DNA from: Gelatoporia subvermispora B
Taxonomy: Eukaryota; Basidiomycota; Agaricomycetes; Polyporales; Gelatoporiaceae
Reading direction: 5' to 3'
NCBI GenBank assembly: GCA_000320605.2
Contig: KB445809.1
Coordinates: 124,001-188,000, forward strand
DNA length: 64,000 bases
The translations under genes were made by a program, and so were the position numbers. Shown here piece by piece: positions 45,446-55,953 of this stretch. Position 1 is the first letter of the stretch. Each line of letters begins with the position of its first letter. The notes below the pieces were generated by a model. That model was not told the DNA's origin and did not search any database. It worked only from the letters and a program-made list of their open reading frames with translations.

Positions 45446-45762
45446 GCCCAGTCCGGCGATCTTGTCGATCTCCCGAACTCATCATATTCGGACACTCGCA
45501 TCACACTTTACATCCCCCGGTTCGCTAGCAACACGCCTCCTTTGTCTTATCTACAGGATCTGCATGTATCATCCACTTTCCGACTACCAACTGCACACCA
45601 GAATATCTCAACCTCTGGCTTGGGCTTGACTTCCATTGTATCACGCCTCATAGCCACATCACATGACTGATCGAATCTACATCTTGCGGAGGATCAAAGG
45701 CCGAAAAGAACGGGAGGCATATTATCAGACACCAGAGCAACCGGAAACTCCTGCTATCGAAC
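45446..45762. other. Short intergenic region between convergent genes
   Basis: About 320 bases between the TLDc stop (+) and the P450 stop (-); it should contain both 3' ends. No gene seen. Confidence 0.5.
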
Positions 45763-48079
45763 CTAGATAGTCGAATTAGCCATCGCATTCGCGATCAATG
45801 CTGCATGATGTTCTGAACGCGGCTTGATCATGCATCGAAACTCGTTGGGCATCCTGCAGCGACATAGGTTTCAGCACTCCGGTCAGGAGATCATTCAAAA
45901 CCTGAGACATGCCTGTAATTCAAGTTATCGAACTTGACTTCCGGTTCGATGACGTTTCCATCTACATCGACGTCCTTTGTAACATCTAGGGTTGCAAGAA
46001 TTGAGACCATAGCGAGCCATGTGGATGCCTCCGCCAAGTGCATCCCGGGGCATCGCCTACTGCAGGTCAGACTCGTGTGGAATGATTGATGGAACAACTG
46101 GGTCGATTTACGTACCTCCTTCCAAACCCAAAGATCCACCTGAATGAAGACTCAGCTGACCAAACAATGGTGTAAAGGAGATGTAGAACATACCGCCTCG
46201 GATCTCTCGTCATCCGCGTGGTCTCGTCGACCATCGTCGGATCGAACCGTTCGGGAAGGAAAGCTTCAGGATCTGGATAGAGACTCTTCTCTCGAAGCAT
46301 TGCCCTTGTGCGCGTATCGTGAGGGGTCCAGGGACATGTATAAATTGACGACTTACATAATATTCGCTATGACCTTGGCGAAACCAATGATTAATAAGAG
46401 CCGAAAACAAGATGATCGACAGCAACTTACCACAGAATCCTTGGGAAGGAAGTAGCCATTGTAGTGATCATCCTCTCTGAGGCGGTGTGGCAGGCCTACG
46501 ATATTTAAGTGAGACGACACCAGGATAGATATTGCAACAAATACCGAGAGGGACTGGGGCAGCGACGCGAAGCACTTCACTTAGGACGCACTCGGTATAA
46601 GGAAGAGAGAGACGGTCAGCGAGTGTGGGTAGATGCCCTTTGACAACATTGTCGATTTCCGCTTTAGCCTTCATGAACTTCGCGGGGTGCAGCACAATCA
46701 ACAGCAATAAGTTATTGATCACAGTTCCGATCTTGATGGCTATAACAGTGAGTAGGTATTCATGTCAATCAGCATAAACTACCCACGGAATCGATGCTTC
46801 CTTGATGACAATATGAGTACGACCATAGTCTCAGATGAATCATTTTGTTGTACATACCGGCCACTATTGAATTTGCTGCCCATTTGATGTTGTCTTCCTT
46901 CTCAGCACTCATATATTCGGCTTCTTGTAAGAGTATCGAACAGAAAGAAGGTATTGCAGTACCCTCCGCCTGTAACTGGATTCGAGCAGTTGACGGAAAA
47001 TCTTGAGTGATCACATACCAGCTTCTTCTTGACCTGTATGAACGGTCGAGTGTAACCATCAGCCATTTGTGCTCTCCATTTGAGGGCCTTTCGTTTGAAG
47101 CTTGCGAAGGGTACCCAAGCCGGAATGTGTTTTACTAACGGAAATCAGCATTGAGCAGATGTAACATACAGCCGGGGATGCTAACAAAACGGAAACATAT
47201 CGACAGCCCAAATTCCCTTCGGAGGCGGTGGGATAATATCGTTGGCCAGAAGATCCAAGCTTCCCTTGAGCATTTTAACCAGCCAATCCTCATTTGAAGT
47301 AACTCGGTGGCCGTAGACAACTAGACATGTCAGGGCAGTCGAGTATCTTAGTACGTTGACAAGGTTAGATTGACAAGCTTTTGGAGCAATGCAGATGGTC
47401 ACGCACCTTACAAAGTGCGCCCGATAATCTTCTGGAGCCTGGACTAATCTGTGCAATAAGCCAATTGTTTCTATCTCGAGGAGTTGGCAATGGGCAGGGA
47501 TTGAGGCTGCGCCGATCACCCGCTCCATGAGGGCACGCTGCTTTCGCAATCTATCATCGTCAGGCCCCAATATTGCCTGAATTGCACACATAAGTCGAAT
47601 ATCGATTTTACAATTTGGTGAGCCATTACCACATTGAAGCCGCATCTAAGAGGGATCAAAGCTAGATCGCTAAAGCACGCAATAGGGAACGTACAAGTCT
47701 GTAGCCATGATCAGTTGAGGCCTATCACTGTAGATGGCTCCGCGCTTCATCAGGAGGTCCTTCGCTGTCTGTGCGGAATGCAGATACACTATGCTCTTGC
47801 CCAGCATATGTAACGAGGTGATATTACCTGGACAATAATTGGCACTCCGTAACGCAAAATCACGACCCATGTGGATCAGCAGCACCAACCATATTGTCTA
47901 TGCCACTTCAAAGCAGCAGAGACCGGGTCCGTTGTCGGAAAGTCGAACAGGTTGCCCAGTAAAGGAAGGCCCTTAGGCCCAGGAGGATTGGGTAGTTGTT
48001 GACGTCTTGATGCGACGCGCCTGAGGAGGAACAAGAGGCACGCGGCCAGGACAGCTATGATCTTGACTGAGTGTCCCAT
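45763..48079 (-). CDS. Cytochrome P450 monooxygenase
   Basis: Starts MGHSVKIIAVLAACLLFLLR at 48079, an N-terminal ER anchor, followed by the proline hinge LPNPPGPKGLPLLGNLFDFP. An upstream in-frame ATG at 48139 lies only about 17 bases from a TATA element, so 48079 is preferred. Core motifs follow over more than ten short exons: the helix-I region AANSIVAG joined to SIDS, the ExxR in ECVLSEVLRVAAPVPL, the PERF-type YPDPEAFLPERFDP, and the haem loop FGFGRRRCPGMHLAEA with its Cys ligand, split by an intron. The last exon ends CMIKPRSEHHAALIANAMA and a stop at 45763. It would oxygenate a small molecule with a P450 reductase partner. The exact family number is unknown, and the junction before the final exon is uncertain. 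Confidence 0.85.
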
Positions 48080-48155
48080 GGTAAAGGGGTAGAAGAAGAG
48101 GATCCTCATGAGAGCATGGAAAGGTTCTCGAATACCCATCCAGCCAGGTCATGAG

Positions 48156-48165
48156 TTATATAAAG
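48156..48165 (-). promoter_or_regulatory. TATA element of the P450 gene
   Basis: Read on the minus strand this is CTTTATATAA, about 80 bases upstream of the ATG at 48079. A TATA box normally sets the start about 30 bases downstream, which would leave an ATG at 48139 outside or at the very edge of the transcript and so supports 48079. Confidence 0.5.
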
Positions 48166-49320
48166 AGTTCCAGCGCACAAAAAGCGCGATGTCCTCTGAT
48201 GGTGGAGTTTGGCAGAATAAATGCTGTCAGTATTATTAGTGGCGTTGATCCTATCTCCAGGTGGAGCATAGAACATACGTCTCGGAGGAGTTTGCAAGAA
48301 CATCCAATAAACTTCGCATTCTCGCCATCATATCTCGTTGGTATCTTGCCCAGTGATCAGACCATACGCTAGCACGGAGGACTGGTGCAATCTGAAGATA
48401 GAATCACCAGGCACATAGCACAGCCCACTTCGCGCTCTATCTGCTCGAGATTGGAGCCATGAGCCACTGACACCGTGCCATAAAGGTCGTCCTAGCGCGA
48501 AGATAGCACCCCATGACACTCCAGAGATGGAAGGTGCGGTCGGGAGTCCACCAGCCAAGGATCTCATTCGGAGAGATTTCGCAAGGCCACGTGGAGTTGA
48601 CTAGCCTGTTCGGGACAATCTGCATCTTTGTCGTGTCTGCAATACTAGGTCGGAGAAACACTTGCGCGATACATGTGCGTGACGAAACCACGAGGTCCGA
48701 GCGTACTAGGTGGTACCGGACATAGATCACACGCCCACTTCTTGTGGACAGACTCCGACAGAGCAATACACAATCTCACACTCAGTGAATCAATTCAATC
48801 GGTCGAAGCCTAAAAGCCTCATGTGTGATGCGGGCGCACAGCCACCGCGTGCAAAACTTCTCGCTTGCTGCTCTCGACTTTCGATGCGCTCAATGACCCG
48901 GCTAGAAGAAAGGTTAACAGTGTATCCTACTAATTCGCGACGGCGCACACGGAGATACGTCTACCTGATATGTATGATGGACACGGCGCGGCGCGCCAAG
49001 CCAACGGCGCAGTTGTTCGTCAACGTCGAAAATGACAAAGTACACGAGACGGGGGACATAACAAAGCCTCACAGAAACATCGGATGACCAATATGTTTGC
49101 TCCCATCCACACTATTCAGTCTCGAGGTATCGAACTCCCAACTACTGCACAACTGCACTTCTTTCGTGCAGTCCTGTCGTACACATCGCTCAACCGTGCG
49201 TCCAGTACAACTCACGAATTCATTGATCGTCTTTCTTCTTCCCGTCCACCCACTATGTGCATACCTTTACCCCCTGCCTTGCAGCCAGCCTCCACTAGTA
49301 CTTATCCTGCTGGGAACGTA
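48166..49320. other. Intergenic region, no gene seen
   Basis: About 1.15 kb between the P450 promoter and the 3' end of the right-arm gene X copy. Short frames have no recognisable motif. This is the inner edge of the right arm. Confidence 0.45.
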
Positions 49321-50757
49321 CTAGCGCTGGTTGCATGCGCGTTCATTTTGCGACATTCGCTTTTTCTTCGCTTCCGCGGCCGGTACGGACGAGACAGCAA
49401 CAGGAGCTCCAGATCTAGTAGACGGACCGCAAGAACCAGAGACAGAGATGGAACCAGTGCCAGTGCCAGAGCTGTTGCTAGTACCCTTCGTGCCGATGGA
49501 GTGGTTATTGCCAGTAGTGCCAGTGACGCCAGTGCCAGTGCCAGCGTCGGGAACGCCACTTCTCGATTCCACCCTCAGTCTCTTAGGGGCCCGCGCGTTC
49601 TCCTGCGGATCCACCTTGCTGGATCCTGTCTCCGGGGGCGGGGGCGCCTTATCCACGTCCGCCGCCGGCCTCTTGCTGGGTGGCGTAGGCTCTTCCTTCG
49701 GTCCGTAACCCTTGTACCAGCTGGGGTACACCATCCAAGCGACCTCGCTCGCCTTCCAATTGTCTTCTCCCCACCCCAGCTCCGGGAACTCCTTCACGAG
49801 TTTCTCGTTAATGTCGTTGCGGCTCTCCTCGTCGACAGTGCGCCATGTGCGTGCCGCCTTCCCGCGCTCTTGAGCGCATCGAAAAGTCGCCGCACGGCCC
49901 GGCGTATGTACCCGAACACTATGTAGTTAGGCCCGCCGTGCTTGGGGTCGAACTCGACGAAGCGGTAGCGCACGCTGACATGAGACTGGCGCTTGGCGGT
50001 GGGGTCCTCGCGGAGCGCCTTGTATGCCTCTTTCCACGCTTCGCGGTCCCAGTACTTGATGAATGGGAGGCCGTTGCAAGACGTGCCCGATGCGCTTTGC
50101 GGGCGAGACCCGCCCGGTGCAGCCGACGTGCCTTCAATGCGGGAGGGAACCTGGGTCGGGGCCACCGTGGGGACGGGGGCTTTGTCGCATGTTTTTTGGG
50201 CGGTACCAGGGCCCGGTAGAGGACCGGGGGTTTTGTGACCGGCGTCGCGGGCGCGAGCTGGAGCAGGGACAGAGGGTTTCTTGAGCACGCCGCGAGAAGG
50301 CGCGAAGTCGGAGGCGGGGGTTTTGCCAGACACGCCACTAGCGAGGGGCGGGGTTAGCGCGGGGACTCTGCTGCACGACGCGAGCGCGGCAGTGGATCCG
50401 TCGCTGGGAGAAAGTGTCCGCTGAGAAATGCTCTGCACGCTCCAAATGTCATTGCAGAGCTTCCTGTATTGAGCGTTGACTGGTCGGTGGGAACCAACCG
50501 ACGCGCAGGGTACAGCGCACGCACCTCCAGAACTTCAGGCTCTCTTGGAGTCGCTCGTTCTCGTACTGTGTCAACCTGAATTCGCGCAGAAGTTCCCTGT
50601 ATGCGAACTTGTCTGATTCGAGTAGCATTTCATGACTTGCACCTCCGACTGTCTGCAAGAGGTCGAGATTCTGGGACGCAAGATAATGCAGACGCGAGCT
50701 TGGGCGAGGTTGCGACTGAGCGGGCACTGAATCCTGTTGGTTGAGTTGTACATCCAT
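49321..50757 (-). pseudogene. Gene X, right-arm copy with a one-base deletion
   Basis: Same layout as gene X at 6302-7787. Exon 1 begins MDVQLNQQDSVPAQSQPRPS and ends LKFWR at the same intron. Exon 2 runs KLCNDIWSVQ through the Trp-rich core. After RLFDALK the left copy reads AAGAAGTGCGGG but this copy has AAGAGCGCGGG (near 49861-49872). One base is lost, and the frame ends about 30 codons later. In the shifted frame the rest continues (KAARTWRT, KEFPELGWGEDNWKA, YPSWYKGYGPKEEPTPPSKR) to a Ser/Gly/Thr tail and a stop at 49321. The protein would be truncated within the conserved core. A sequencing error is possible because everything else is well preserved. Confidence 0.75.
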
Positions 50758-51149
50758 TGGGGGTCTTGATACTTGTGATGGTGGTAAGAAGAGAAACTAG
50801 AGTTTGTCACTCCTTGAGCTTAAGCACCTCACATAGACTTTGGCTAATGACGCAATACCAGCGTAATGAGGAGTAACAATCCGAGTAAATGTCAAGCAGC
50901 TTCTCGCAGCGGCTTCTCGCAGACGTCAGAAGCATCGCAGGCGTGGTGTAAGCGCCCAACAACCTGGCGCGTCGCGTCGAGGTCATGTGACATATCTCCT
51001 CTCAAGCGCTGGAAATCTCTACGATGATCTACGCCCTTCGACACACGGTCAACCCGATATAAGTACGACGCCATCATGAACAGCGTCCTCGACTTGACAT
51101 CCATCCTTATTTCAATCAAACATTCATAATCCACTGATTCTGTTGCACG

Positions 51150-51539
51150 ATGGCCGACGAAGGTAACATTGCGGGCCTTCTCCCTGCCCCCGAGCCGAGT
51201 TCCACCACTGAGGCGACGAAGCTCGCGGTGGGCACGGAGGTGAAGCTTGACGCGCTCGGACCGATGGTAGTGAATAGCGACGGGGTGCGTCCACATTTTA
51301 CACGTCCCATTTCACGCTATGGTTTACGTTGCGAGTTCAGACAATATCGCGGATCGCTAATTGGCAGAACTTGACGGACCTCGAGAAGGAGCGCACAATG
51401 CGGGTGCTTGTCGCGCGGAACCGGTGAGCGTGTCAGCTATCTCTTTTGTGAAGAGAAATTCTGATGTGTCTATAGAATCCGCATTGCAAATCAGGAGAAG
51501 AAGCTGCAAGAACAGGGGACAATAGATGCTGCATCATGA
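51150..51539 (+). CDS. Small conserved fungal protein, right copy
   Basis: Three exons encode MADEGNIAGLLPAPEPSS...VVNSDG, then TISRIANWQNLTDLEKERTM...VARN, then RIRIANQEKKLQEQGTIDA and TGA at 51537-51539. The first donor is GTGCGT after the codon for the last Gly of NSDG, and the second is GTGAGC splitting an Arg codon. It is identical to the left copy (5521-5910) through exon 1 and almost so in exon 2, and differs in the last exon. It is about 95 residues, hydrophilic and without a signal peptide. It is transcribed divergently from the gene X copy on the minus strand. The conserved NSDGT-SRIANW block suggests a real family of unknown function. Confidence 0.75.
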
Positions 51540-51656
51540 ATGGCGCACACGCCAAACTTGCTCGGCGATAGGTACAGCAGGGCGTCTGGAGAGGACATGA
51601 AAGTGTACGATAAGGTGTAGGATATGGGGTGGTGTAAAGAATACCAACTTGGACTG

Positions 51657-51718
51657 TATCCAGGGGTGTCGACGGGAGGCAGGTATCCAGGGGTGTCGAC
51701 GGGAGGCAGGTATCCAGG
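51657..51718. repeat. 27-base minisatellite, about 2.3 units
   Basis: Two perfect copies of TATCCAGGGGTGTCGACGGG plus seven further bases, and the start of a third. It lies just past the small gene. The left arm carries only a single diverged unit at the matching place, so the expansion is specific to the right arm. Confidence 0.8.
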
Positions 51719-51848
51719 TGGTTTGTATACTTCATCGGAGGGATCATCTCACTTTATCGACACCACGTTGACACATCAAAGTAGTGAACACGCCGAGAAC
51801 TCCCGAACATAGACCCGTCTACGTCTGTTGTTCTCATCTTGTCCGATC

Positions 51849-53642
51849 TCATAGTGCCGCAGGAGCAATGGCACCTGTCTCCCAGGACGGGACGCGCGGA
51901 GGAGGTGACTCTTCCACGACAAACCGCGCCACCCCCTTATGGGTCGTCGTCCACTTTCCCTGCAAGAATGTCCAGCGTATCAGTGAGGTAGCTGGATGTC
52001 CACACCAGATATCGCATACCTCCCAAGAGACACCATTTACCACCACTTGGCGCAAGTTCTCCGATCCATGATCAAAGAACGCTTGCATCTGTTCTATTCC
52101 CGCCTGCGCCCTACTCTGTCGCCTATTTCGGGTGTTGACAGTCAGCACACGAAGGCGGGCCAGCGACTTGACCATCTCCGGAAGTGCATACTGCTCTCAT
52201 CAGCCCATGCCACCCATGTCTTCAGCAACATTCATCCACTTACCAGTACGTCTGCCGAGACCGCCACACCCACCTCCTCCAAGCCCTCACATCGCGCACA
52301 CAGCGCAGCGAGCTCGCGCCGCCCAACGAACGCGGCGTCCATCCTCAGGACACGCAGAGACTCGGCGTGGCGTGCTCCGAGGTGCGCAAGGAGCCCGTCG
52401 ACGCTCACGTTGGCCCCACACTCGGGGAAGTCGTCCTCGCATAGCAGGCGCAGCGTCGCGAGCTGCGCAGAGTGCAGGATGCGCCGCAGCCACTTGATCA
52501 GGTACGCGGCGTCCTCGCGTGTGGGCATAAATGTGTGTATCACGGCCAATGAGCGCAGGGACGGGAGGTGCGCGCGGGTGGTCGGGGGCTTGAATTGCTG
52601 TGCGGTCGAGACGGGACGTCAGGAGGGCAGATAGATGCAGGATCGGGCTAGGTCGTACAAGGTAGTACCGCAGCTCGAGCGTTGTGAGGCGCGGCAGCTG
52701 GTTCAGAAACGCGAATACATCGTCGTCCGTCAGGGAGTACGACAGTCCGAGCCCGAATGCGCGAATCCGCTGAAGTCCCGGAGCGAGCGAGCGCAGGACG
52801 CCGGGCGTGACGGAGCCGCAGTTATCCTTCTCACTTCGTGTGAGCCACTCATCCCATCTCGCATCAGTTGACATACGCACCTTCAGGTAGAACGCGTGCA
52901 GAGTCCTCGATAACTGGCCGAGCCACTCTGGGAGATGCTCCAGAAGAATCCGCGTCGGGCTGTGTATCGTCAGGCTCTCGAGCCCCTCGATCTGCATGAG
53001 CGCTGGAACGAGCGCGGTGTTGATGCACGCGGGTCCCACAGTGAGGTAGCGCAGGGAGGCGCACTCTCGCAGGAGCGGGAGGACGTCCGTAAAGAGGTTC
53101 TCGTCGTATTGCTTTGGGGTGAAGTTGACAGTCTGTAGATTGGGCCAGGATCGGATGCCATTGAGCAGATTCTCGGCTAGTTTTGTGATGTGTATTGGTC
53201 TGGAGGAGAGATATCCTCGTGGAAGAGGAAGAATATGTCAGAATCGTACGGTGGACATGATGGGAAAGAGGATCCGTGGCTCACCACTAACTTCCAGTGC
53301 GAGGACGTGAGGGGCGTTGTGTGTGAGACGAGATGACGTGTATATTCCTCCCTTGGCAAAAAGTTCGGCCAAGTACTGGAGTGCTGTAGAATAGATTACA
53401 CGTACCACGAACTCCTCCCGTCTGCGCAGGTCCAATACTCGGCTAGGTGCAGGTGAGTAGATGACCTGTCGATACAGCAGCTTTGCCGCAGCATCATGAA
53501 AGACGTGGTTCACAAGAGCGCAATTGCACAACGAAGGATAATCTTCTTGCAGATATTCTAGGACATGAAGGGCAATATCATAGCCCAGTGGAACGGTCTC
53601 CGTAGCAGTGGTAGTGATGCGATCGCTGGAGCAGACAGACAT
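51849..53642 (-). CDS. F-box protein with leucine-rich C-terminal region
   Basis: Starts MSVCSSDRITTTATETVPLG at 53642, followed by an F-box-like block IALHVLEYLQEDYPSLCNCA, then LVNHVFHDAAAKLLY. Further exons give YLAELFAKGGIY, HVLALEVSG, AENLLNGIRSWPNLQTVNFT, ENLFTDVLPLLRECASLRYL, INTALVPALMQIEGLESLTI, LRSLAPGLQRIRAFGLGLSY, DDDVFAFLNQLPRLTTLELR, LRVLRMDAAFVGRRELAALC and a C-terminus ending GAIAPAAL at 51849. It looks intact. The likely role is a substrate adaptor of SCF ubiquitin ligases. It is a different subfamily from the three F-box copies of the mirrored arms and has no counterpart in the left arm. Confidence 0.8.
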
Positions 53643-54764
53643 ATGAGACGAGGCGAAGACAAACGAGCACTCCAAAACTGCAAGTAAAGTCCTCCAACTT
53701 AGGTCCTAGGATCAACAAGCAGGAGAGTTCGATCGCGACGAGAGCAACTTGATGAGCAGAGCGCTGTCCAGTCCCACGGAGCGTCGGACCGGGTCTGCCG
53801 GCCACGCGCGGAGGTGTCTTCAGCCAATCATAGGGGCTGCACGGAGAAAGCCGAGAGGCTGTGCCAACGTCGAGGCTCCTGAAAGCCTTCCTCGATGACG
53901 AACAGGATATGTACTCGGTCAATATTCTCCTCTGCGTGCATCACTGAATTCAAGTACTGTATAGATTAATGCTTACTCCGCTCACTGCCTCCTGCGACCA
54001 TCAAGGGCCTTGTAGTGCTCAACGTTCCGAAAATAGTTCTGATTACTCCACGAACGAAGCCAGCTACCCATTTGGAGTCTCAGACATCTCACACATAGGC
54101 AATGATTCCATCTGCCAATTGAACATCGAGAAGATCACCACGGGCGACATCTTTGTGGCCTCGTCTGCACCTGTGCGAATGCTTGGTCACTTGCTTTGCC
54201 CAATCCGACTTTCACGCGCCACGATCCTGCCCAAATCAACCTGCTGACGCATATCTGCGCGTCTTTCATCATCTTCGCGAGTTCCAGTCAGTCATCGGTT
54301 CACCCTTCGCAATTGACAACAACCATCTAACACTCTCGGATTCCCGTTGACAGGACTTTCATGACGCATGCACTCCGATGCACCCACCATCCGTGGCAGA
54401 TGCAGATTTAGATACGTGTTTATTTCAGAGTCCGTATGTCGATGTGCGCTGTCCTTGGAGTCAGTCATGTTGATGCCTTGGAGTGTGCAATTACGCCGTG
54501 CAAACGATAGTGTTGGAATGTCTTATGTGTATTATGGCAGAGTTCACGCATACTAGGAGTCAAAGCTGCTAGGTTACGAGAAGTTTCGAGAAATGAATGC
54601 GATCACCGGTTGTTGCGAGAGAACATCATGATGTGCGGAATGAAGCTCCCGTGGTATATGCAAACACGCATGCATATAAATACCGCTGATAGTGACACCG
54701 GCGCACAGCACATCAGCTCCCTTAGTTAGCCACTCGCTGCATCAGCACATCCACAACATCCAAC
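53643..54764. other. Divergent upstream region of F-box and GST genes
   Basis: About 1.1 kb between two divergent genes. It has short unsupported frames only. A TATA element for the GST lies at its right end. Confidence 0.45.
54675..54682 (+). promoter_or_regulatory. TATA element of the intact GST gene
   Basis: TATAAATA, 83 bases before the ATG at 54765. The distance fits a start site near 54710 and a short 5' untranslated region. Confidence 0.5.
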
Positions 54765-55587
54765 ATGGTCCTCAAGCTCCACGGCAGCCCGATGTCCACC
54801 TGTACGCGGCGCGTCGCGACGGTGCTGAAAGAGAAGAACGTGCCCTACGAGCTCGTTACCGTGGACATGGCTTCTCGCGAGCACAAATCCGCCGCATACC
54901 TCGAGACGAACCCGTTCGGGCAGGTGCCGTACATTGATGACGACGGCTTCGTGCTCTTCGAGAGCCGGGCGATTGCGCGCTACATTGCCGCAAAGTACGC
55001 GGGGCAGGGCACGCCGCTCCTTCCCCCGCCCGGCGACCTGCTCAAGCTCGGCAAATTCGAACAGGCGGCGAGCATTGAGCTAAGCCAGTTTGACCCCAGC
55101 ACGTCCGGGCTGGCGATGGAGAATGTGTTCAAGAAGTAAGTGTGGTGTGCGACGACAGTAGTCGGGAAATGACAGCCATGCTGATGTGCGGTGTACACAG
55201 GAGGTTTGGCTTGGAGACAGACCAGAAAGCCGTTGAGCAGTACAAGGCGACGCTCAGCGGCAAGCTCGACGCGTATGAGAAGATCCTGTCGAAGAGCAAG
55301 TATCTCGCCGGAGACGTAAGTGAAATTTACACCCACAACGCGACTCAACTTGCTCACTTGATCCGTTCGATAGGAGATCACCCTCGCCGACCTCTTCCAC
55401 CTGCCGTACGGCTCTATGCTCAAGGTGCAAGGCTATGACTACCTCGAGGACGAGAGCAGGCCGAACGTAGTGAGGTAAGATACACCTAGAACTCTATAAG
55501 GCGATGTAGACCAAGCTGAACTTTTGTAGGTGGTGGAAGGATATCACCTCACGCGCGTCCTGGCAAGCTGTCAAGGATGGCGCATAG
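54765..55587 (+). CDS. Glutathione S-transferase, phi-like, intact copy
   Basis: Four exons (54765-55135, 55201-55315, 55374-55474, 55530-55587) join in frame to 214 codons, the usual GST length. The N-terminal thioredoxin-like half reads MVLKLHGSPMSTCTRRVATV (candidate active-site Ser/Thr/Cys around residues 11-13), NPFGQVPYIDDDGFVLFESR (cis-Pro and glutathione-contacting Glu-Ser) and AIARYIAAKYAG. The all-helical half contains KFEQAASIELSQFDP, KLDAYEKILSKSKYLAGD, the N-capping EITLADLFHLP and WWKDITSRASWQAVKDGA. It would conjugate glutathione to electrophiles in the cytosol. Two broken copies lie at 2189-3012 and 3635-4423, so this is the only open one in the window. Confidence 0.9.
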
Positions 55588-55953
55588 AGATCAAGCACTT
55601 ACGGTTGACATATTGTGGCAAATAGCCATTGTATCATGTGTATCACAAATCAAGGCCATGGAATCTACACCGAAATCTGTCTTGCTTGAGCTGTGGGACT
55701 AAATGGCCGACAAAGCCTTCGATTATGATAAATGAACTCGCTATATGATTTGGCATGTACAAGGGCATGTGGCACGGTGGAGATACGTAAAGCATGAGCC
55801 TCGTGGAGTCTAATAAATGCAAAAGTAAATGCATAGATATTTTAGAAATATTTCAAACGCAGCAGGATCGAATGGAGACTCTGCCCGTATTGGAGCAGAC
55901 GATGAATGACGTACATAGTCGCATTCCATGAAGTATCGCTATCCTACTCTGCA
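55588..55953. other. Short intergenic region between convergent genes
   Basis: About 365 bases between the GST stop (+) and the F-box 3' end (-). No gene seen. Confidence 0.5.

Larger units (their letters stand above)
49590..51740 (-). repeat. Right copy of the ~2.1 kb near-identical inverted repeat
   Basis: Reverse-complement partner of about 5400-7480. It contains the divergent small-gene/X pair in mirrored orientation. Similarity is strongest from the small gene's first intron through exon 1 of gene X. Confidence 0.8.

Noticed and set aside
33843..48079. Terpene biosynthetic cluster formed by terpene synthase and P450
   Set aside because: The synthase is dead, more than 10 kb and five unrelated genes separate them, and no other tailoring or transport gene is present.
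8000..49000. Mating-type or transposon-borne locus between the inverted arms
   Set aside because: No homeodomain, pheromone or STE3-type receptor genes and no transposase or terminal-repeat signatures were found; the interior holds ordinary housekeeping and accessory genes.
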